In this document: positions 62,008 to 64,000 of the stretch, piece by piece
Layout: each line of letters begins with the position of its first letter
Position numbering within the stretch: position 1 is the stretch's first letter
The notes under the pieces: generated by a model
Told to the model about the DNA's origin: nothing
Seen by the model: only the letters and a program-made list of their open reading frames with translations
Database searches by the model: none
Position numbers and translations under genes: made by a program
Source: Campylobacter cuniculorum DSM 23162 = LMG 24588
GTDB lineage: Bacteria > Campylobacterota > Campylobacteria > Campylobacterales > Campylobacteraceae
DNA: 64,000 bases
Assembly: GCF_002104335.1 (NCBI RefSeq)
Contig: NZ_CP020867.1
Coordinates: 248,001 to 312,000 of the forward strand
Direction: 5' to 3'

Positions 62008-62271
62008 ATGGAAAATTTGGAAACGATTTTTGCTGTGATTAAAAATTTAATTACATTTAATTTATCGGCGATTCAAAAACATGAGTGGGAGCTTTTCCAA
62101 GGCTATGGTTTTTTTATGCTTGTAGTTTTTTTGGTAGTAGTTTTATACGCATATTGTTTTCATCTTTACAGGAGTGAAGCAACAGGCGAAAAAAATTATG
62201 AAAAATATGCTAAACTCGCTCTTGAAGATGATATTGATGATAGTGTTTTAGAAAATAAAAGGAGTGCTTGA
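62008..62271 (+). CDS. ccoQ: cbb3 oxidase small subunit CcoQ
   Basis: 87 residues, one span (YGFFMLVVFLVVVLYAYCFH) followed by a charged tail including KNYEKYAKLALEDDIDD. Position between ccoO and ccoP and the CcoQ-like YAYCFHLYRSE match. Thought to stabilise the complex. Its stop overlaps the ccoP ATG. Confidence 0.88.
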   Translation: MENLETIFAVIKNLITFNLSAIQKHEWELFQGYGFFMLVVFLVVVLYAYCFHLYRSEATGEKNYEKYAKLALEDDIDDSVLENKRSA

Positions 62272-63149
62272 TGCAATGGTTAAATTTAGAAGATAATGTC
62301 AATCTTTTGTCTTTGATTGGAGCTATTCTCATCATTTTAATCACGCTTGTGGTTGTGGGTAGAATGTTTCAACAAATGAAAGAGACAAAAGGCGAAGCTG
62401 AATTAAGTGAGCATAATTGGGATGGCATAGGAGAATATAAAAATGCTGTTCCTTTGGGTTGGGCTATTATGTTTTTACTTTTGATTGTTTGGGCAATTTG
62501 GTATTTCTTATTAGGGTATCCTTTAAATTCTTATTCTCAAATTGGTGAGTATAATCAAGAAGTTGCCGCACACAATGCAAAATTCCAAGAAAAATTCCAT
62601 AATCTCTCTGCAGATGATAAGGTTGCAATGGGAGAGAATTTATTCTTAGTTCAATGTTCAGCTTGTCATGGAATTACAGGAGATGGAATCAATGGAAAGG
62701 CTCAAAATTTAGGTGTTTGGGGTTCTGAAGAGGGAATTATCGAGGTTTTAAACAAAGGCTCAAAAGGTATGAATTACGCAATGGGAGAAATGGCACCAGC
62801 AGCTGACCTCGGCGTAAATGCAGAAGACGTTCCAGCCGTAGCTGCTTATGTGGCTAAAGAAATTTCTGCGATTAAAAAGACAGCCAACGAAAATTTAGTG
62901 GCTCGTGGGAAAGAAGTTTTTGCAACTTGCACCGCTTGTCATGGAGAGGATGGCACAGGAGTGATTGGTGGCGAGGTTATGGCACCAAATTTAACTCAAT
63001 ATGGTTCTGCTGAATTTGTTGTTGATGTGTTAAATCGCGGTAAAGATGGCAATATAGGTGTAATGCCTAAGTTTAGTAGCAATATTTTAAATGATATTCA
63101 AAAACAAGCAGTTGGCGAATATGTAATTTCTCTTTCAAGAGGTGAGTGA
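62271..63149 (+). CDS. ccoP: cbb3 oxidase dihaem cytochrome c subunit
   Basis: 292 residues from ATG at 62271 (AAAGGAG 6 bases upstream). Two N-terminal spans (LIGAILIILITLVVVGRMF; LGWAIMFLLLIVWAIWYFLL) and two haem motifs, CSACHG near 129 and CTACHG near 220, each with a downstream Met. Accepts electrons from the bc1 complex or cytochrome c. Confidence 0.96.
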   Translation: MQWLNLEDNVNLLSLIGAILIILITLVVVGRMFQQMKETKGEAELSEHNWDGIGEYKNAVPLGWAIMFLLLIVWAIWYFLLGYPLNSYSQIGEYNQEVAAHNAKFQEKFHNLSADDKVAMGENLFLVQCSACHGITGDGINGKAQNLGVWGSEEGIIEVLNKGSKGMNYAMGEMAPAADLGVNAEDVPAVAAYVAKEISAIKKTANENLVARGKEVFATCTACHGEDGTGVIGGEVMAPNLTQYGSAEFVVDVLNRGKDGNIGVMPKFSSNILNDIQKQAVGEYVISLSRGE

Positions 63150-63367
63150 TGGAAAATACAAACAGATGCGTATTCTCCCTTTCGGGAGTTACAGGGATGT
63201 TGATTGCAACGGTTTTATTGCTTACAATTTTAGTTTTATTAACGATTTGGGGGATTAAAGCTCAACAAGAGGTGATGCAAAAGCCTTATATTTTTAAAGA
63301 CGCCCAAAAGGTTCAAATGATAGGTTCTAAGTCTAGTGATCATAGGGTTATAAAGGAAATACGATGA
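63149..63367 (+). CDS. DUF4006-type small membrane protein
   Basis: 72 residues from ATG at 63149, overlapping the ccoP stop. One span (GMLIATVLLLTILVLLTIWG) and a soluble tail. Small proteins of this type follow ccoP in epsilonproteobacteria and probably help assemble or stabilise the oxidase. Overlaps the next gene by four bases. Confidence 0.8.
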   Translation: MENTNRCVFSLSGVTGMLIATVLLLTILVLLTIWGIKAQQEVMQKPYIFKDAQKVQMIGSKSSDHRVIKEIR

Positions 63368-63465
63368 GTAAAGCAATAGAATATTTAATTATTATCGGCT
63401 TAATTGTTACTGCTGTGATTACAGCGTGGTCGGTTTTGACTCAAAATCATCTTACTATAGGATGA
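63364..63465 (+). CDS. 33-residue membrane peptide of the cco operon
   Basis: MSKAIEYLIIIGLIVTAVIT and then AWSVLTQNHLTIG: one span with little else. ATGA overlaps at both ends (with 63149-63367 and with the next gene) show it is translated within the unit. I recall an equally small gene at this place in C. jejuni. Likely an oxidase accessory peptide. Confidence 0.72.
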   Translation: MSKAIEYLIIIGLIVTAVITAWSVLTQNHLTIG

Positions 63466-64000
63466 GAAAAATTTTAAAAGGCGGCATTTTGATTGCCGTC
63501 TTATTTATACCTTTACAAATTTTTGCCTTTGAAGCTGTTGTTTATAATGAAAATGTTTTAAGTCAAAAGGTTAGTGAAGAATTAAATCTTATAGGTCAAG
63601 AGCTTTATGATAAAACAGGCATTCATCTTTTTGTAGCTGCAGGGGCTTCAACTCCCTTAGAAGAGCTTTTAAAAAAGCAAGATGAACTTCCAAAACCTAA
63701 TGTTTTGCTTGTGCTTTCTCAAAATTCTCATAAAGTCGATATCGTTGGCTCCCAAGAGGCTTTAACATTTTTTGATAAAGAAGCAGTTTTAAGTCCATAT
63801 CCCGGAACAGGAACCATACTTCCTATTTTAACCTCTCATAAGGGGCAAGATGTTTTTAACGCCGCAATTCTCAATGGCTACGCTGATATTGCAGACAGAC
63901 TTGCAAAGTATTTTGGTCTGAAACTCGAGCATTCCATAGGCAATGCAAATCGTGATACAATAAATATTTTAAGAATTCTCTTTTATGGTTTCATTTGCTT
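63462..64000 (+). CDS. Secreted/membrane protein following the cco genes, 3' end outside
   Basis: At least 179 residues; runs off the right edge in frame. Signal sequence MRKILKGGILIAVLFIPLQI (cut near IFAFEA), then a mixed alpha/beta domain with LYDKTGIHLFVAAGA, NVLLVLSQNSHKVDIVGSQE and a new hydrophobic segment starting near 172. The ITVLLV-like pattern of helix, strand and LLVLS resembles TPM-type domains, but I am not sure. Overlaps the previous gene by four bases. Confidence 0.7.
   Translation, partial: MRKILKGGILIAVLFIPLQIFAFEAVVYNENVLSQKVSEELNLIGQELYDKTGIHLFVAAGASTPLEELLKKQDELPKPNVLLVLSQNSHKVDIVGSQEALTFFDKEAVLSPYPGTGTILPILTSHKGQDVFNAAILNGYADIADRLAKYFGLKLEHSIGNANRDTINILRILFYGFIC

Overview
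The window is AT-rich and comes from a Campylobacter close to the C. jejuni / C. upsaliensis group. The housekeeping genes (exbB-exbD-tonB, metE-metF, luxS, gatB-gpsA-pyrC2, htpG, ctpA-purC-purS-purQ-plsC-crcB, clpB, ccoNOQP) read as Campylobacter proteins and form blocks I recall from the C. jejuni map, joined here in a different order. No rRNA, tRNA or CRISPR array was seen.

Region 1 (1 to about 31.8 kb) is a temperate phage cut by the left window edge. It has a capsid protein of the N4 gp56 type, a scaffold-like protein, a portal, small and large terminase, a holin-like protein, DUF5675 and internal-virion-like proteins. It also has a 2342-residue polyvalent protein carrying duplicated BECR-type nuclease modules. 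A minus-strand early operon starts with the integrase and runs through DUF3310, a replication initiator, a DnaB-like helicase and a DnaG-like primase. Cargo and control loci include BrnT-BrnA, a Panacea (DUF4065) gene with a frameshifted partner, an ImmA/IrrE protease paired with a membrane protein, and a candidate type I toxin-antitoxin locus of 24 codons. A repeated element with core TTTTAACCCTATTTTTT lies in front of the structural units and is probably the late promoter.

Region 2 (about 31.9 to 35.2 kb) is a small island: a HipA-like kinase, a 64-residue protein, a Fic-fold protein whose motif has Gln in place of His, and a truncated secreted protein ending in a perfect 16-bp inverted repeat.

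Region 3 (35.2 to 64 kb) is chromosomal backbone: TonB energisation, methionine synthesis, AI-2 synthesis, tRNA amidation, phospholipid precursor synthesis, a purine/protease/acyltransferase operon, chaperones with an HspR-like operator at clpB, a phase-variable FkbM methyltransferase (off in this sequence), and the cbb3 oxidase operon, which runs off the right end.

Poly-G tracts of 9 to 10 bases occur in the phage (holin ribosome-binding site; 3' end of a structural gene) and in the methyltransferase, so both phage and host genes look open to slipped-strand switching.
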